Positions 37,694 to 46,891 of a stretch of 64,000 nucleotides of DNA are shown one piece after another. Position numbers and translations under genes: made by a program. The notes beneath the pieces are model-generated. The model had not been told where the DNA came from. It worked only from the letters and a program-made list of their open reading frames with translations, and ran no database searches. Every line of letters begins with the position of its first letter. Position 1 is the first letter of the stretch. Source of the stretch: Thermoguttaceae bacterium (GTDB lineage Bacteria > Planctomycetota > Planctomycetia > Pirellulales > Thermoguttaceae); assembly GCA_025060325.1 (NCBI GenBank), contig JANXBW010000028.1, positions 1 through 64,000 on the forward strand. Reading direction: 5' to 3'.

Positions 37694-38686
37694 ATGGTAT
37701 ACAAGCGCGGGGTGAACATGACGCGACCGGTGCGCAGCTGCTCAGTTCATACGGCTCCAGCCTTGGCGGCTGACCTTCAGAGGTATGGCCCGCTTGAAAC
37801 CCTTCGTTCGCCGGTAAGCCTCCCCGTGGCGCGGCGGTATTGCGCCCAACTCGCAAGACAACACCTGCCTAATTTTATGTTTTTGCGCTTAGTGCTTCCG
37901 CGCGGGCTGCAGCAGCATTTATGGAATATCTTTGCTTTCTGGCGGTGGGGAAAGGACCTTAGCATTCACGTTCACGATCCTCGCAGCGGGCTGGCGCTTC
38001 TTGATTGGTGGCATCGCCTGCTACAGGAATGTTACGCTGGCCAAGCTGCCCATCCGGTGTTTGTGGCTTTAAAAGAGACCATCGAAACGCTCAAGATACC
38101 GCGGGATCCGCTAGCCGATTTAATTGCGGGCTTCCGCCAAGATCAGCAGGTAACGCGCTACTATACCGAAGAGGAACTCATCGCTTACTGCCGTTACTGC
38201 CACAACCCCCTCGGCCGTCTCCTGCTTTACCTGGGGGAATGCGCCACACCGCCGGCATGCCAAGTCAGCGACTATATTTGCACGGGTGCTGCCTGGGTGG
38301 TCTTTTGCCGCGACTTAGCCATGGACACACGAAGCGGCCGAATTCACTTGCCGCTTGCACGAGCTGCCCGATTCGGCTACCAAGAAGCCGACTTTTTCAG
38401 CGAAAAGTTAAACGACGCTTTTCGCCTCTTTTTGGAGGCGGAACTTTCCACGGCGGAGGGGTGGTTACGGGCAGGAGCTAGTGGACTCCCCCTCTTGCCG
38501 CGATGGCTCCAGCTTATCGGCGGGATAGTTCTGGGCGAGGCAGTGGAAGTTATCCGGCGCATTCGCAAACGGAATTATGACGTTTGGTCGCAGCGCCCGG
38601 AGCCTCCCCAATGGGAAAAGTGGCTGCTTTTCGCGAGGGTATGGTGGCTTTGCAGAAGGGGCAAGATTGCCGCTCTTTGCCGTTGA
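37694..38686 (+). CDS. HpnC-like squalene/phytoene synthase family protein with altered first Asp motif
   Basis: A 330-aa all-helical trans-isoprenyl-transferase-fold protein. Family features are SLPVARRYCAQLARQHLPNF at the start, YCRYCHNPLGRLLLYLG (~160) and FCRDLAMDTRSGRIHLP (~210), which matches the second Asp-rich motif (DxxxD followed by GRxYxP). The first Asp-rich motif, normally CRxADDxxDE in HpnC, reads FWRWGKDLSIHVHD (83-95), leaving a single Asp (Asp88) in the core. HpnC works with HpnD and HpnE to make squalene from farnesyl diphosphate. No hpnD or hpnE is nearby. It may be inactive, or chemistry may differ. It is divergent from ispH, a fitting context. Confidence 0.8.
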   Translation: MVYKRGVNMTRPVRSCSVHTAPALAADLQRYGPLETLRSPVSLPVARRYCAQLARQHLPNFMFLRLVLPRGLQQHLWNIFAFWRWGKDLSIHVHDPRSGLALLDWWHRLLQECYAGQAAHPVFVALKETIETLKIPRDPLADLIAGFRQDQQVTRYYTEEELIAYCRYCHNPLGRLLLYLGECATPPACQVSDYICTGAAWVVFCRDLAMDTRSGRIHLPLARAARFGYQEADFFSEKLNDAFRLFLEAELSTAEGWLRAGASGLPLLPRWLQLIGGIVLGEAVEVIRRIRKRNYDVWSQRPEPPQWEKWLLFARVWWLCRRGKIAALCR

Positions 38687-38841
38687 CAAAAAAGCGACGT
38701 CCATCATTGACGCATGTGCGATCTGCCGCAAGGAGGCACCGCATGCCGATCGCAGCTTAGGGCGTGGGCTCCACCGAGCTGCTAATCACACACGCAGAAA
38801 GGTCTCTTGCTACCGGCTAGAGGAAGACATCGCCCCGCTTC

Positions 38842-38869
38842 TTGACAGGACCCAAAGAAGGTAGATAAT
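38842..38869 (+). promoter_or_regulatory. Sigma-70-like promoter of the cobalamin riboswitch
   Basis: TTGACA at 38842-38847 and GATAAT at 38864-38869 are separated by 16 bp, a near-consensus pair. Transcription would start near 38876, about 16 nt before the first stem of the riboswitch. It is the best promoter match noticed in the window. Confidence 0.65.
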
Positions 38870-38891
38870 AAAGCCGTGATCTCGTTTACCA

Positions 38892-39138
38892 CTGTGCTGG
38901 TGGTTGAGCATCCGGCCTGGATGCTCAACGAACAGGGAACACCGGTGCAAGTCCGGGACGGCCCCGCCGCTGTGACCGTGCATGTGGGGGGTCCCACTCC
39001 TTCCTGACGGCCATTGTCGCCAGCGATCTGCCTGTCGCGGATCCAGGGGGCGATGAGAAGGCCGGGACCTCCGACGCGGAAGTCAGCAGACCTACCAGCA
39101 CAGCGGCCGGGTTCACCTGCGCGGGCAGGTCGCCGGCC
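38892..39138 (+). ncRNA. Cobalamin (B12) riboswitch
   Basis: The RNA shows the conserved cobalamin aptamer in order: a 10-bp closing stem P1, CTGTGCTGGT (38892-38901) with ACCAGCACAG (39094-39103); a hairpin TTGAGCATCC/GGATGCTCAA; the core CAGGGAA, GGTGCAAGTCC, and GGCCCCGCCGCTGTGA; and the B12-box-like AAGTCAGCAGACCTACC before the 3' strand of P1. Right after P1 a strong hairpin (39105-39138, GGCCGG...ACCTGC, loop GCGG, GCAGGT...CCGGCC) is placed like the P13 kissing-loop partner. The next plus-strand gene is a DUF1559 pseudopilin 568 bp downstream; no cobalamin gene is near. Recognition is by conserved sequence and pairing. Confidence 0.9.
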
Positions 39139-39705
39139 ATAAGGGATCGCGTTAAGCCAATTTGCTGACAGCCTAAGCCCTGCGGAAAGGTTCCGGGCGA
39201 AATCGCGGGTATCCGTTTGTTTACCAAATGGCAACGGGCCACGGCGCTAGTAGTGTGCGCCCACACTATCACCTTCTTCCCAAATTGCCCGGTTACCGGT
39301 CCACGGCGGCAAGTCGGCAATGAGGCGTCAAGGGAGCTTCACCCGGATCCCTGACCGTCAACAAAAAATGGCCTTTCCCGATCGGAGGATTGGCAGCATC
39401 GGTGGAGCCATTCTGCGCGCTACTAACTGGCGCGTGGACCTTTGCGACCTGAAGCGTGCTTGATTCAGGGTTTAGTGACCCGGGCAAGCTTACTGCTGTG
39501 GGAACGTAACCAGCCGGGGAGGCGGGATCGCGGTGAGCTTCCTGCCGAGAGCGTAAGGCACCGCCACTGCTTTGGCACGGATGGCCTTGCGCGAAAACGA
39601 GGCTTTGCGACCCTCTGTAGAAATTCGGTCAAGCTGTCAACGCTTTTTTCGTCGGAGGAGCGCCCTCGCCCGATTTCGTTGTTTCACCATCAGAGGAGAG
39701 TAATC
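39139..39705. other. Leader between riboswitch and pseudopilin gene
   Basis: A ~570-bp stretch with no convincing gene. A short hairpin AGTGTG/CACACT lies near 39251-39266. No clear terminator or ribosome-binding-site-masking helix linked to the riboswitch was recognised, so the regulated product is uncertain. Confidence 0.4.
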
Positions 39706-40545
39706 ATGAAGATTTGGCCCGTCAGTGGATGGAAAAAAGGCACCCTCGAGCATGTCGCTTCCCGCCGCGGATTTACGCTCGTGGAACTTCTTGTGGTCAT
39801 TGCTATAATCGGCGTGCTCATTGCGCTCCTCTTGCCAGCCGTCCAAGCGGCCCGGGAAGCTGCCCGACGCGCGCAGTGTGCCAACAATCTCAAACAAAAC
39901 ACGCTGGCCGTGCTGCTTTATCACGACACTTTTCAGTGTCTGCCTCCGTCCACCATCCTGCAAACAGATTGGACCCAGCCAACGGTCGCCTGGTTTGCCG
40001 CTGTGGACTACAACACCGATACGGTGTACCCAGAGAAAGGACTCATTGTCCCTTACATCGAGCGCAACACGGCCGTATACCGTTGTCCCACACGGACCGA
40101 TCAGATTGTCCAGCTCTACAAGGGTGCGACCGGGGGGTACGGTTACAACATGAACTTGGGGTATGTGGACTATTCCAATTGGCCACAGCCGCCGCGGCAG
40201 GTTGTGCGGAATCTTTCATATTTCCAGTCAACAAGCCGGACAATTGTCTTTAGCGACTCGGCCCGAATCCAACTGCCGTGGGCAGGGGACCCTCAGCTAA
40301 AGGCCACGGAGAACTTTTATCTTAGTGGCCCTGAAGATTACTTCCTGTTTACAGAGCCGGGAACACACTTCCGCCATGCGGGAAATGTCGCCAACGTAAG
40401 CTTCTTGGATGGGCATGTGGAAGCAATGAAGGAGGTCTGGGTACCTTCGCCTAGCCATTGGCCCCCCGAGGCGGTGGAACTCCGCAAGCGCCTGGTTATT
40501 GGCTACCTAAGCGACAAGAGTGTTGACCTTTATCGACCCTACTAG
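39706..40545 (+). CDS. DUF1559 pseudopilin-type protein with prepilin signal
   Basis: A 279-aa protein of the DUF1559 (SBP_bac_10-like) family that is massively expanded in planctomycetes. The type III signal [19 protein letters not shown] is at residues ~22-40, with cleavage expected after Gly24 and the family helix [19 protein letters not shown] following. The C-terminus has the characteristic [12 protein letters not shown]. It is likely exported by a type II secretion / type IV pilus-like machine as a minor pseudopilin or surface protein. GAGGAG precedes the ATG at 39706; in-frame upstream codons from 39442 are not protein-like. It is the first gene after the cobalamin riboswitch. Confidence 0.9.
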   Translation: MKIWPVSGWKKGTLEHVASRRGFTLVELLVVIAIIGVLIALLLPAVQAAREAARRAQCANNLKQNTLAVLLYHDTFQCLPPSTILQTDWTQPTVAWFAAVDYNTDTVYPEKGLIVPYIERNTAVYRCPTRTDQIVQLYKGATGGYGYNMNLGYVDYSNWPQPPRQVVRNLSYFQSTSRTIVFSDSARIQLPWAGDPQLKATENFYLSGPEDYFLFTEPGTHFRHAGNVANVSFLDGHVEAMKEVWVPSPSHWPPEAVELRKRLVIGYLSDKSVDLYRPY

Positions 40546-40828
40546 TCGAGCGCTGTGGCCAAACCTTGGCCGCAAAAATCGCAGACTAATCTTGAGGCGT
40601 GCTTTCCAGGTGCGTCATTCTTGCGTCCAAAGCCTCTGTAGGTAGCCTTCGCTCGGGGCCAACCGGATGGCTACGGTCTTGATTAGTTTTCGGCCAAAAT
40701 TCCCCCCGCTAGGTTGCCAGGCGCGTTGCCTCTCGGACCCAAGGAGCCTTCACTGTCCCAGCTAGGTGGTGCGCAAGAAACGGGCCTTTTTGAACCGACA
40801 GATTGTCTACACCTTGCCGATAATTTGA

Positions 40829-42193
40829 TTACCACGCCTTGGTCTCGCCCGGCATGGCGCAGGGATAAAAACCTTCCTTGTTAGGCAACACCGGCGGGGT
40901 GGCATGCCAGGAGAGCTCCTTCGGGCCAAGCTCCAGGTTGGAATTAAACGCCTGCTCCCAACTTACCTCTTGACCGGAATAAGTTGCCATTCGGCCCATA
41001 ATCGCGGTCATCGTGCTCTCCGCAGCCCAATCTGCTTCGTTGTATTCAGCCCCAGAGAGGATAGCTGTAAACAGATCGTCCATTTCCACCTGATGCCCAG
41101 CTGGTCCGCGTTCCCACCGGAGCGGCTCCTTTCCCGGCAGGATAATCTGTCCCGGCCCGTGGCCTTCAATCTCAGCAACTCCTTTCGTTCCGTGGGCCAC
41201 CTGCAGGAAAGCGTTCCAACAGCCGGGCATGTGTCGGCAAACGCTGAACACCCGAACACCATTGGGATATTCGAATTCGACGGAATGGTGGTCGAAGATC
41301 TCGCCCACGGCATCCGCTCCTAGCCCCTGCGCTTCGGCCCATTTGGGGGTGCGAACTTGCCGGCCACCCATGCCCCACGCGCGCACGGGGTGAGCGCGCA
41401 AGATCCAATTGGCTACGTCAATGTCGTGAACATGCTGCTCGACAATGTGGTCCCCAGACAGCCAGGTGAAGTAGTACCAGTTGGCAACCTGAAATTGCAT
41501 CTCGGTTTGACCTGGCTTCCTCGGCCGGAACCATACTCCGCCAGAGTTGAAATAAATCCGGACAAAACGCACATCGCCGATTATCCCCTCATGGATACGG
41601 GGAACGACCTCGCGGTGCTTGACCTCGTGGCGAAGGTGATGCCCCACCGCCACCGCTAGTTTCTTTTTCTTTGCCTCTTTGCTGGCCGCCAACACCCGAC
41701 GAACGCCAGGGGCATCCACCGCCACCGGCTTTTCCATAAAAACGTGTTTGCCGGCGCGAACCGCGGCCTCGAACTGTGCCGGTCGAAAGCCCGGCGGTGT
41801 ACAAAGGAGCACAAGATCCACATCGCATTCAATCGCCTTTTGGTACCCATCCAGCCCCACGAACTGGCGCTCCGGGGGAACGTCCACCTGACCCGGGCAT
41901 TGAGCCGAAATGGCCCGCAAGCTATTCTCTAGGGGCTCGGCAAACGCATCGGCCATCGCTACAAGCTTCACATTTTTTGTGGCAGCGTTGCGTAAGGCGT
42001 TGACAGCGGCGCCTGTCCCCCGGCCTCCGCATCCCACGAGGGCAATTCGGATCACATCTTGACCGGCGGCATGAGCCGCTCGAGCAACGGAAAGGCCAAG
42101 GGCAGTCGCGCCGGCCGCGAAGCCCGCCCCAGTTAAATGGCCCACGGCATCCTGGGCTTTATCGCCACTGTGAAATACACATCCCTTCGCCAT
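40829..42193 (-). CDS. Gfo/Idh/MocA-family oxidoreductase
   Basis: A 454-aa NAD(P)-dependent dehydrogenase-like protein. The Rossmann motif is IRIALVGCGGRGTG (~47-60), followed by LLCTPPGFRP, the catalytic Lys in FMEKPVAV, and GDHIVEQHVHDIDVANW of the C-terminal domain. The N-terminus (~1-42) is alanine/glycine-rich like the Tat signals carried by most planctomycete members, but the twin arginines are missing, so it may not be exported. Substrates of this type are sugars, inositols or glycoside-linked ketones; this one is unknown. AGGAG precedes the ATG. It lies 91 bp downstream of the 1149-aa gene on the same strand, so co-transcription is likely. Confidence 0.88.
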   Translation of the reverse strand: MAKGCVFHSGDKAQDAVGHLTGAGFAAGATALGLSVARAAHAAGQDVIRIALVGCGGRGTGAAVNALRNAATKNVKLVAMADAFAEPLENSLRAISAQCPGQVDVPPERQFVGLDGYQKAIECDVDLVLLCTPPGFRPAQFEAAVRAGKHVFMEKPVAVDAPGVRRVLAASKEAKKKKLAVAVGHHLRHEVKHREVVPRIHEGIIGDVRFVRIYFNSGGVWFRPRKPGQTEMQFQVANWYYFTWLSGDHIVEQHVHDIDVANWILRAHPVRAWGMGGRQVRTPKWAEAQGLGADAVGEIFDHHSVEFEYPNGVRVFSVCRHMPGCWNAFLQVAHGTKGVAEIEGHGPGQIILPGKEPLRWERGPAGHQVEMDDLFTAILSGAEYNEADWAAESTMTAIMGRMATYSGQEVSWEQAFNSNLELGPKELSWHATPPVLPNKEGFYPCAMPGETKAW

Positions 42194-42284
42194 CGTGTCA
42201 CTCCTGTCAACAAATCCTTAGTCGACTTGAAAAGTTTACTGCGTGCATCCCTTTAAACGAGCATCTTCCATGAAAACAAGCACA

Positions 42285-45200
42285 TTACGGGCCCAGCTCA
42301 AGCTGTGCCGTCGCGATACAAGCCTTGTTGCATCGCAGCCGAATCCAATGGGCAGATAGCCCATCTGGCAGTGCCTGGGTGACCTCCTGCCCAGGTGCCA
42401 CGTCGACCGTCCCCACCGGAACCCAATTTCGGCGGTGCACCGTCGGATCAACTTCCACCGTAAACGAAACACCCTCTTTGAGATTATGCCGCAGCCGAAG
42501 CTCCTTCCGCCTGAATCCATAGATCAAAAACGGCTCCGACGGTTCATTGGGCCGCACCGCAGTCCCGTGCCACGGACCGCCATAGCCTCGCGGTTCCGGG
42601 AGCTGCCAAAGGTCATCGGTCTTGCCGAGCCATAACCGAAGCGGGCCAAGGCTACGAAGATTCTCCGTGGTTGGACCATCAACAGGGGCACCAACTAGAG
42701 TCAACAGTCCGCGGAAGGAGGCAAAATCGCTCAGCGCAAGTCCGTGGGTGCAAACCGGAACGATGCTTCGGGCGTAGGGTAGACCGGAAACCTCGTAGAA
42801 AAATCCATGACAGTCTACAAGCACGCGCTCCGTCTCTACCTCGCGAATGCGCGGCCGGTAGATCGTTGGGGTTTGTTCGTAGACGTGACTGGCTTTGGGA
42901 AAACGCAGCAACTCCCAACGCCCGTCCAAGCCCCGGACCAACCACACTGCCGAAGCCCGGTCCCAACCAATGGCGACCACCTCCTCGCTCATCGCCCCAA
43001 GATTACAAACTTCCACAAACGGCCGCGTGTCAACCACTTTCCATGCGGTGCCTTCGCCTTCTGCTAGGATCCCTGCGGTACCGCTTGGGTCAATGCCGGC
43101 CACAATAAGCCGCGATCCTACTTGATGGCCAGCCCGAAAGAGAATCTGCCCGGAGTCAAGGCCGAGAAATTGCGGGACGTCTATCTGATCAACAACCGCC
43201 GCCCCTTTGATGTCCACCTCATGAAGCGTGCCAAGCTCGTCCAAAATGTAACATCGCTCAGGCCCACCCGGGTGACGCACGGTGGCGACAAGCGTTCGGT
43301 CAGGAAGACCCTGAATCCTTCGCACTTCACCCCTATCGTCAACAAGATAAGGCCCTATGCCAAGCACGCTGCCCACCATCTGCCGGTTCCAAGCCACCGT
43401 GGTTTCGCCCGCGGGGGAGAGGGTGCCTCCCTTGGCCAGTTGTGCCCGAAGCTGATAGTCAACTCGGAAAAGTCCAATGGGTGCCCGGAAACTTCCCTTT
43501 TCTCTAAACGCCCAGATCCATAAAGCATCCGCAAGGGGCAGGGCGGCCCCGTGGACGAAATCGATTTCCTCACTGGCGGCTCTCAGCCCCGCAAATGGGG
43601 TCCCTTTTCGCCGGGCCTCCCGGTAAGCGGGAACGGCGCAAAGATAGAGGCGGACCGGCAGAGCCTCCCGGCTCCGCAGACGCACCCAACGTGACGCATC
43701 TTGATCGGACAATTGCCACCAGATGACCTGTCCGGGGAGAAGTTCCACCTCCCGCTCGACCGTAAACACCCCACTCCCATCCCGATCCACTTCCACAAAG
43801 ATCCGTGCCTTCGGGGTGCTGCTTCCAACCTCGGGGCTCTCCAGACGAGCGCCGAGTTCCTCGGGTAACTCAGTGATCTGAAGCGGCACCTCGCTTCGAT
43901 CGGCCGGTTTGATGAAGCACAGGTGCGGAACGCCAAAATGCCCTTGCTCGTTTCGGCCCCGATGCTCGGGAATGACGACTTTGCCGGCGGGAAAACGTGC
44001 TTCGCAAACCCGATCCGTGTAAAGCTCCCCATGCCACCACCGTAGCCGCCATGAGGTGGGCTTCCATGGGGAGGGCAAGCTTGGATCGCCGCGTTCATGG
44101 ACGGCCAAATAAATAACCACCGGCCGATTCACCACGAAGCTGTAACCCACACCTGGCTGATTCATGTCCCCACGCCGGACAGAAATCCGCGGAAGGGCGG
44201 CAAGTTCAGGTGGGCAGTCCTCAACCGGAAATTGATCAGTGCAGCGGAAAAAGTTCGGCTGGAGATCCCACCAAAGGAAAAAAGTCCGGTTACGATAGCC
44301 GCCGATGAGAAGCGGCTCGGAAACGACCCACCCTGTTTCAGTGGGAGCTAAAATCGGATTCGCTCCAGAGCGTAAACAAGATGCTCCCCAACCGTGGACC
44401 TCGCCCCACTGGGCTAACTCCTCGACTGTGCCAAACCACGAATTGGATTGCGGCTGACCACCCGTACGGTGTCGAGGCTGAGCGGCTTTGGACGACCCGA
44501 AACTCATAGCGGAATTCTGGTTTCCCGCCAGCACCAGCCGGCCTTCCCATAAACACATGTCCGGAACGATCCGGAGATGAGCGGCATACGGTTCAATGTG
44601 CGCTCGACCCGGCTGAAAATCATCTCGCATCCGGAAAAACATCCCATGCATGTCAACAAGGCACTCCCGCGGCAGTACCCGCTGGATACGGGGCCACTCC
44701 GTACACCACGCATGATCGTGACTTTGGCTTGCCTTCGGGAGGCGATAATGAGACCAGCTGCCGTCCGCAAGTACGGAAAGGAGAACTGAATCCCGATCCC
44801 ACCCTATGGCCCAAAGTGGACCAGGGTCCCCGGGAGTAGCCCAAACCCCAGCGGCCGTCGTCACATCGCAATAGGCCGTCCGCTTTATCACGCGCCAAGT
44901 CTTACCGTCCCATTCCGCCAATCGACCTCCCCCGTAACCCCGCACAGCGTCGCTGGCATCGTAAGTGTTATTGGCAACGACAAGACGGCCCTGCGAGGTA
45001 TACGCCCCCTTAAAATGAGCCCGCCCTTCGATTTGCAAAGCCTCCTTGCTGAGGTCAACAATTTCGTGCACCTCCAATGTGCGCACGTCAACCTCGTATA
45101 GCTTGCCCTCCATTGCCTGAGCGTAAACCATTTGTTCCGGCCGGAACAGATGCCGAGCGTAAGCCGTGATCCGCTCCCGCACCAGACCATCGATGACTCG

Positions 45201-45734
45201 GACTTGACCAGCCGCGTCAATGACATAAGGCCCAATGAAAAGCTGATTAGACTCTTTGTGGACCAGTCGACCTGCATGCGTACCGACGACACTCTCCGGC
45301 CGTTTACGAATGGACAGGTCTCGACCAATCTCGTACAGTCCAACCCCTTCGCCGACGATGTGAGCCACATAGCTCACATACCATAGTTTGCCAGCCCATG
45401 GCACGACCGCTCCGATACCGGCTTCCGTATACGACTGGCTTGTAGCTGCAAGGTGGGGATAGATGCCGCTGATGCAGAACTGAACTTGATCGCCAAGATG
45501 CGGCCCCGCGCTATCGGCCAACCGGACGCTCGGATCCAACGAACAAAGTATCCAATGCCCCTGCGAAGTTTCTCCCCGCCCCAACACGGACAACTTCCCG
45601 GCCCAGCCGCTGTTCTTTTGCCCAGGGAAGGGTTCCGCCGAATACGCGAAGCCATGCAGCCACCACCCACAGGCAAACAGTATGATCACCCGCCTGCAAA
45701 GCTTCCCCCTCTTCAGTCCGTTCAATAGCACCAC
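42285..45734 (-). CDS. Exported 1149-aa protein with an internal duplication (propeller-like)
   Basis: The protein has a signal peptide (VIILFACGWWLHGFAYS) and two similar halves. Shared motifs, first copy (~165-500) then second (~790-1149): IGPYVIDAAG / IGPYLVDDRG, GKLYEVDVR / GTLHEVDIK, GWDRDSVLL / GWDRASAVW, LPKASQSHD / FPKASHVYE, LVDMHGMFF / LVDCHGFFY, and SEPLLIGGYRNR / SEPFLIYGFRRK. A segment between the halves (~660-720) resembles the C-terminus (VELLPGQVIWW / VDVAPGQEVTQ). Repeated short beta-strand patterns suggest propeller blades plus a beta-sandwich. No enzymatic motif was seen. GTG start with TAAGGG upstream. Likely a surface or carbohydrate-interacting protein, but no function is known. 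Confidence 0.8.
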   Translation of the reverse strand: MVLLNGLKRGKLCRRVIILFACGWWLHGFAYSAEPFPGQKNSGWAGKLSVLGRGETSQGHWILCSLDPSVRLADSAGPHLGDQVQFCISGIYPHLAATSQSYTEAGIGAVVPWAGKLWYVSYVAHIVGEGVGLYEIGRDLSIRKRPESVVGTHAGRLVHKESNQLFIGPYVIDAAGQVRVIDGLVRERITAYARHLFRPEQMVYAQAMEGKLYEVDVRTLEVHEIVDLSKEALQIEGRAHFKGAYTSQGRLVVANNTYDASDAVRGYGGGRLAEWDGKTWRVIKRTAYCDVTTAAGVWATPGDPGPLWAIGWDRDSVLLSVLADGSWSHYRLPKASQSHDHAWCTEWPRIQRVLPRECLVDMHGMFFRMRDDFQPGRAHIEPYAAHLRIVPDMCLWEGRLVLAGNQNSAMSFGSSKAAQPRHRTGGQPQSNSWFGTVEELAQWGEVHGWGASCLRSGANPILAPTETGWVVSEPLLIGGYRNRTFFLWWDLQPNFFRCTDQFPVEDCPPELAALPRISVRRGDMNQPGVGYSFVVNRPVVIYLAVHERGDPSLPSPWKPTSWRLRWWHGELYTDRVCEARFPAGKVVIPEHRGRNEQGHFGVPHLCFIKPADRSEVPLQITELPEELGARLESPEVGSSTPKARIFVEVDRDGSGVFTVEREVELLPGQVIWWQLSDQDASRWVRLRSREALPVRLYLCAVPAYREARRKGTPFAGLRAASEEIDFVHGAALPLADALWIWAFREKGSFRAPIGLFRVDYQLRAQLAKGGTLSPAGETTVAWNRQMVGSVLGIGPYLVDDRGEVRRIQGLPDRTLVATVRHPGGPERCYILDELGTLHEVDIKGAAVVDQIDVPQFLGLDSGQILFRAGHQVGSRLIVAGIDPSGTAGILAEGEGTAWKVVDTRPFVEVCNLGAMSEEVVAIGWDRASAVWLVRGLDGRWELLRFPKASHVYEQTPTIYRPRIREVETERVLVDCHGFFYEVSGLPYARSIVPVCTHGLALSDFASFRGLLTLVGAPVDGPTTENLRSLGPLRLWLGKTDDLWQLPEPRGYGGPWHGTAVRPNEPSEPFLIYGFRRKELRLRHNLKEGVSFTVEVDPTVHRRNWVPVGTVDVAPGQEVTQALPDGLSAHWIRLRCNKACIATAQLELGP

Positions 45735-46264
45735 TGGCTAGCCCTTATCGTTACACCGCAGGTTCTCGTGTTGACACATCCCCCTGCCCATTCGCCTACA
45801 ATAATCCCGGGGCAGGGAAAAACGCTTGTTAAACCCGAACCAGCTTGCCTCCGAACTTGCCGCAGACCAACCTGTGGCTTCTCTCAAAATGGGGAATCCA
45901 ACGTTAGACCGCCTTGTAAACTCGGGATGCAATTTGAGTGACCATCATAGCGGGGAGTTCCTCGCCAAAAAAGGCTGGGAAATGAAATCATCGAGTCAAA
46001 GCCAAGGGAAATGATGAGCTGTCGCCTACGTTAAGTCGGTGCCAAACACGGCGGGAAGAAACCGTACTGCATCTTCTTTTCTAAGCGATTGGGTCAATTT
46101 GGTAGCAAGGCGTCTTTCTGGCGCTAAAATCAAAACGTAAAGACGCGAACTTTCCTAGCCAACTTTCCTCCAGTACACTCATAGCCAACTCCGTGAAGGC
46201 CAAAACACGGTTTGAGGAAAGGGTCACGAGCGAGCCCCGCCGAGACCACGTGGAGACAAGGCGC
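45735..46264. other. Divergent gap before the SAVED-like gene
   Basis: About 530 bp. TTGACA (45771-45776) and TACAAT (45797-45802) are seen but the spacing is 20 bp, too wide for a standard promoter. No gene recognised. Confidence 0.35.
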
Positions 46265-46891
46265 ATGTGGGACTCGATACTAAAGGCTCTTGCTTTTATT
46301 TGGGATGTGGCTATTCGCTTTTCGGTACCGTTCTTCATGGCTTGGGGCATTCAGGAGACCAGAATCTACTTCATTAGGCGGAAACTAAAGAGGCTTATGG
46401 CCGAGCAGGGTCAGCGCGAGGTGGCCTTAATTATCTCCAATCGTCACGAAATCCGCGCAGACGTTGAAGCGTATCTCCGCAGTTGTAACAAGCCGCACAT
46501 GCCTATTTTCGAGTTTCATCGCCCGGAGGTATTCGCGCCGGACTCAGCCGACTGGCAAGACTTCGTCGGTCAGGTCCGCCGGAAAGTTCTGGAAATGCGG
46601 CGCTATGCCCCGACACGAATCCTTTTGTTCACCAACGTGCCCGTGGCCATGGGGGTTTTCCTTGGTGCCCTCCTGGATAATGGGCCGCAAGTCGTCGTGC
46701 ACCATTTCTTCAATGGACTCTACCGCCCAGTTGGATTCCTATCGCAGGAAACAGTGGGTTTCGATCCGGCCGCACTGGAATCCCTTTCGGACGCTACTGT
46801 CGACGCTGTGACCGAGCCGCGTCCCACTCTGGAGTTACCTCCGCCCGTGGAACCCACCGAGGCGACAGGCAACGCAACTGGCTCCCACTAA
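46265..46891 (+). CDS. Membrane-anchored SAVED-like protein
   Basis: A 208-aa protein. Residues ~5-35 form a transmembrane helix (ALAFIWDVAIRFSVPFFMAW) followed by a basic stretch RRKLKRL. Residues ~50-150 look like a SAVED domain: EVALIISNRHEIRADVEAYL, IFEFHRPE, the hallmark RYAPTRILLFTNVPVAMGVF followed by LGALLDNGPQVVVHHF and NGLYRPVGFL. In SAVED proteins this h-L-F-x-x-x-P-x-A-x-A-x-x-L-G segment and the following strand bind cyclic oligonucleotides. The tail is Pro/Thr/Glu-rich. SAVED effectors belong to CBASS or type III CRISPR-like defence, usually beside a nucleotide cyclase; none is visible here. ATG 46265 is preceded by GGAG. Assignment by pattern only. Confidence 0.55.
   Translation: MWDSILKALAFIWDVAIRFSVPFFMAWGIQETRIYFIRRKLKRLMAEQGQREVALIISNRHEIRADVEAYLRSCNKPHMPIFEFHRPEVFAPDSADWQDFVGQVRRKVLEMRRYAPTRILLFTNVPVAMGVFLGALLDNGPQVVVHHFFNGLYRPVGFLSQETVGFDPAALESLSDATVDAVTEPRPTLELPPPVEPTEATGNATGSH

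Noticed and set aside
39706-40545. Extending the pseudopilin gene to an in-frame start at 39442
   Set aside because: The prepilin signal and GAGGAG ribosome-binding site place the start at 39706; a leader of 88 extra residues would not fit prepilin processing.
45771-45802. TTGACA and TACAAT before the SAVED-like gene
   Set aside because: The spacer is 20 bp, outside the usual 16-18 range, and the pair is over 450 bp from the start codon.
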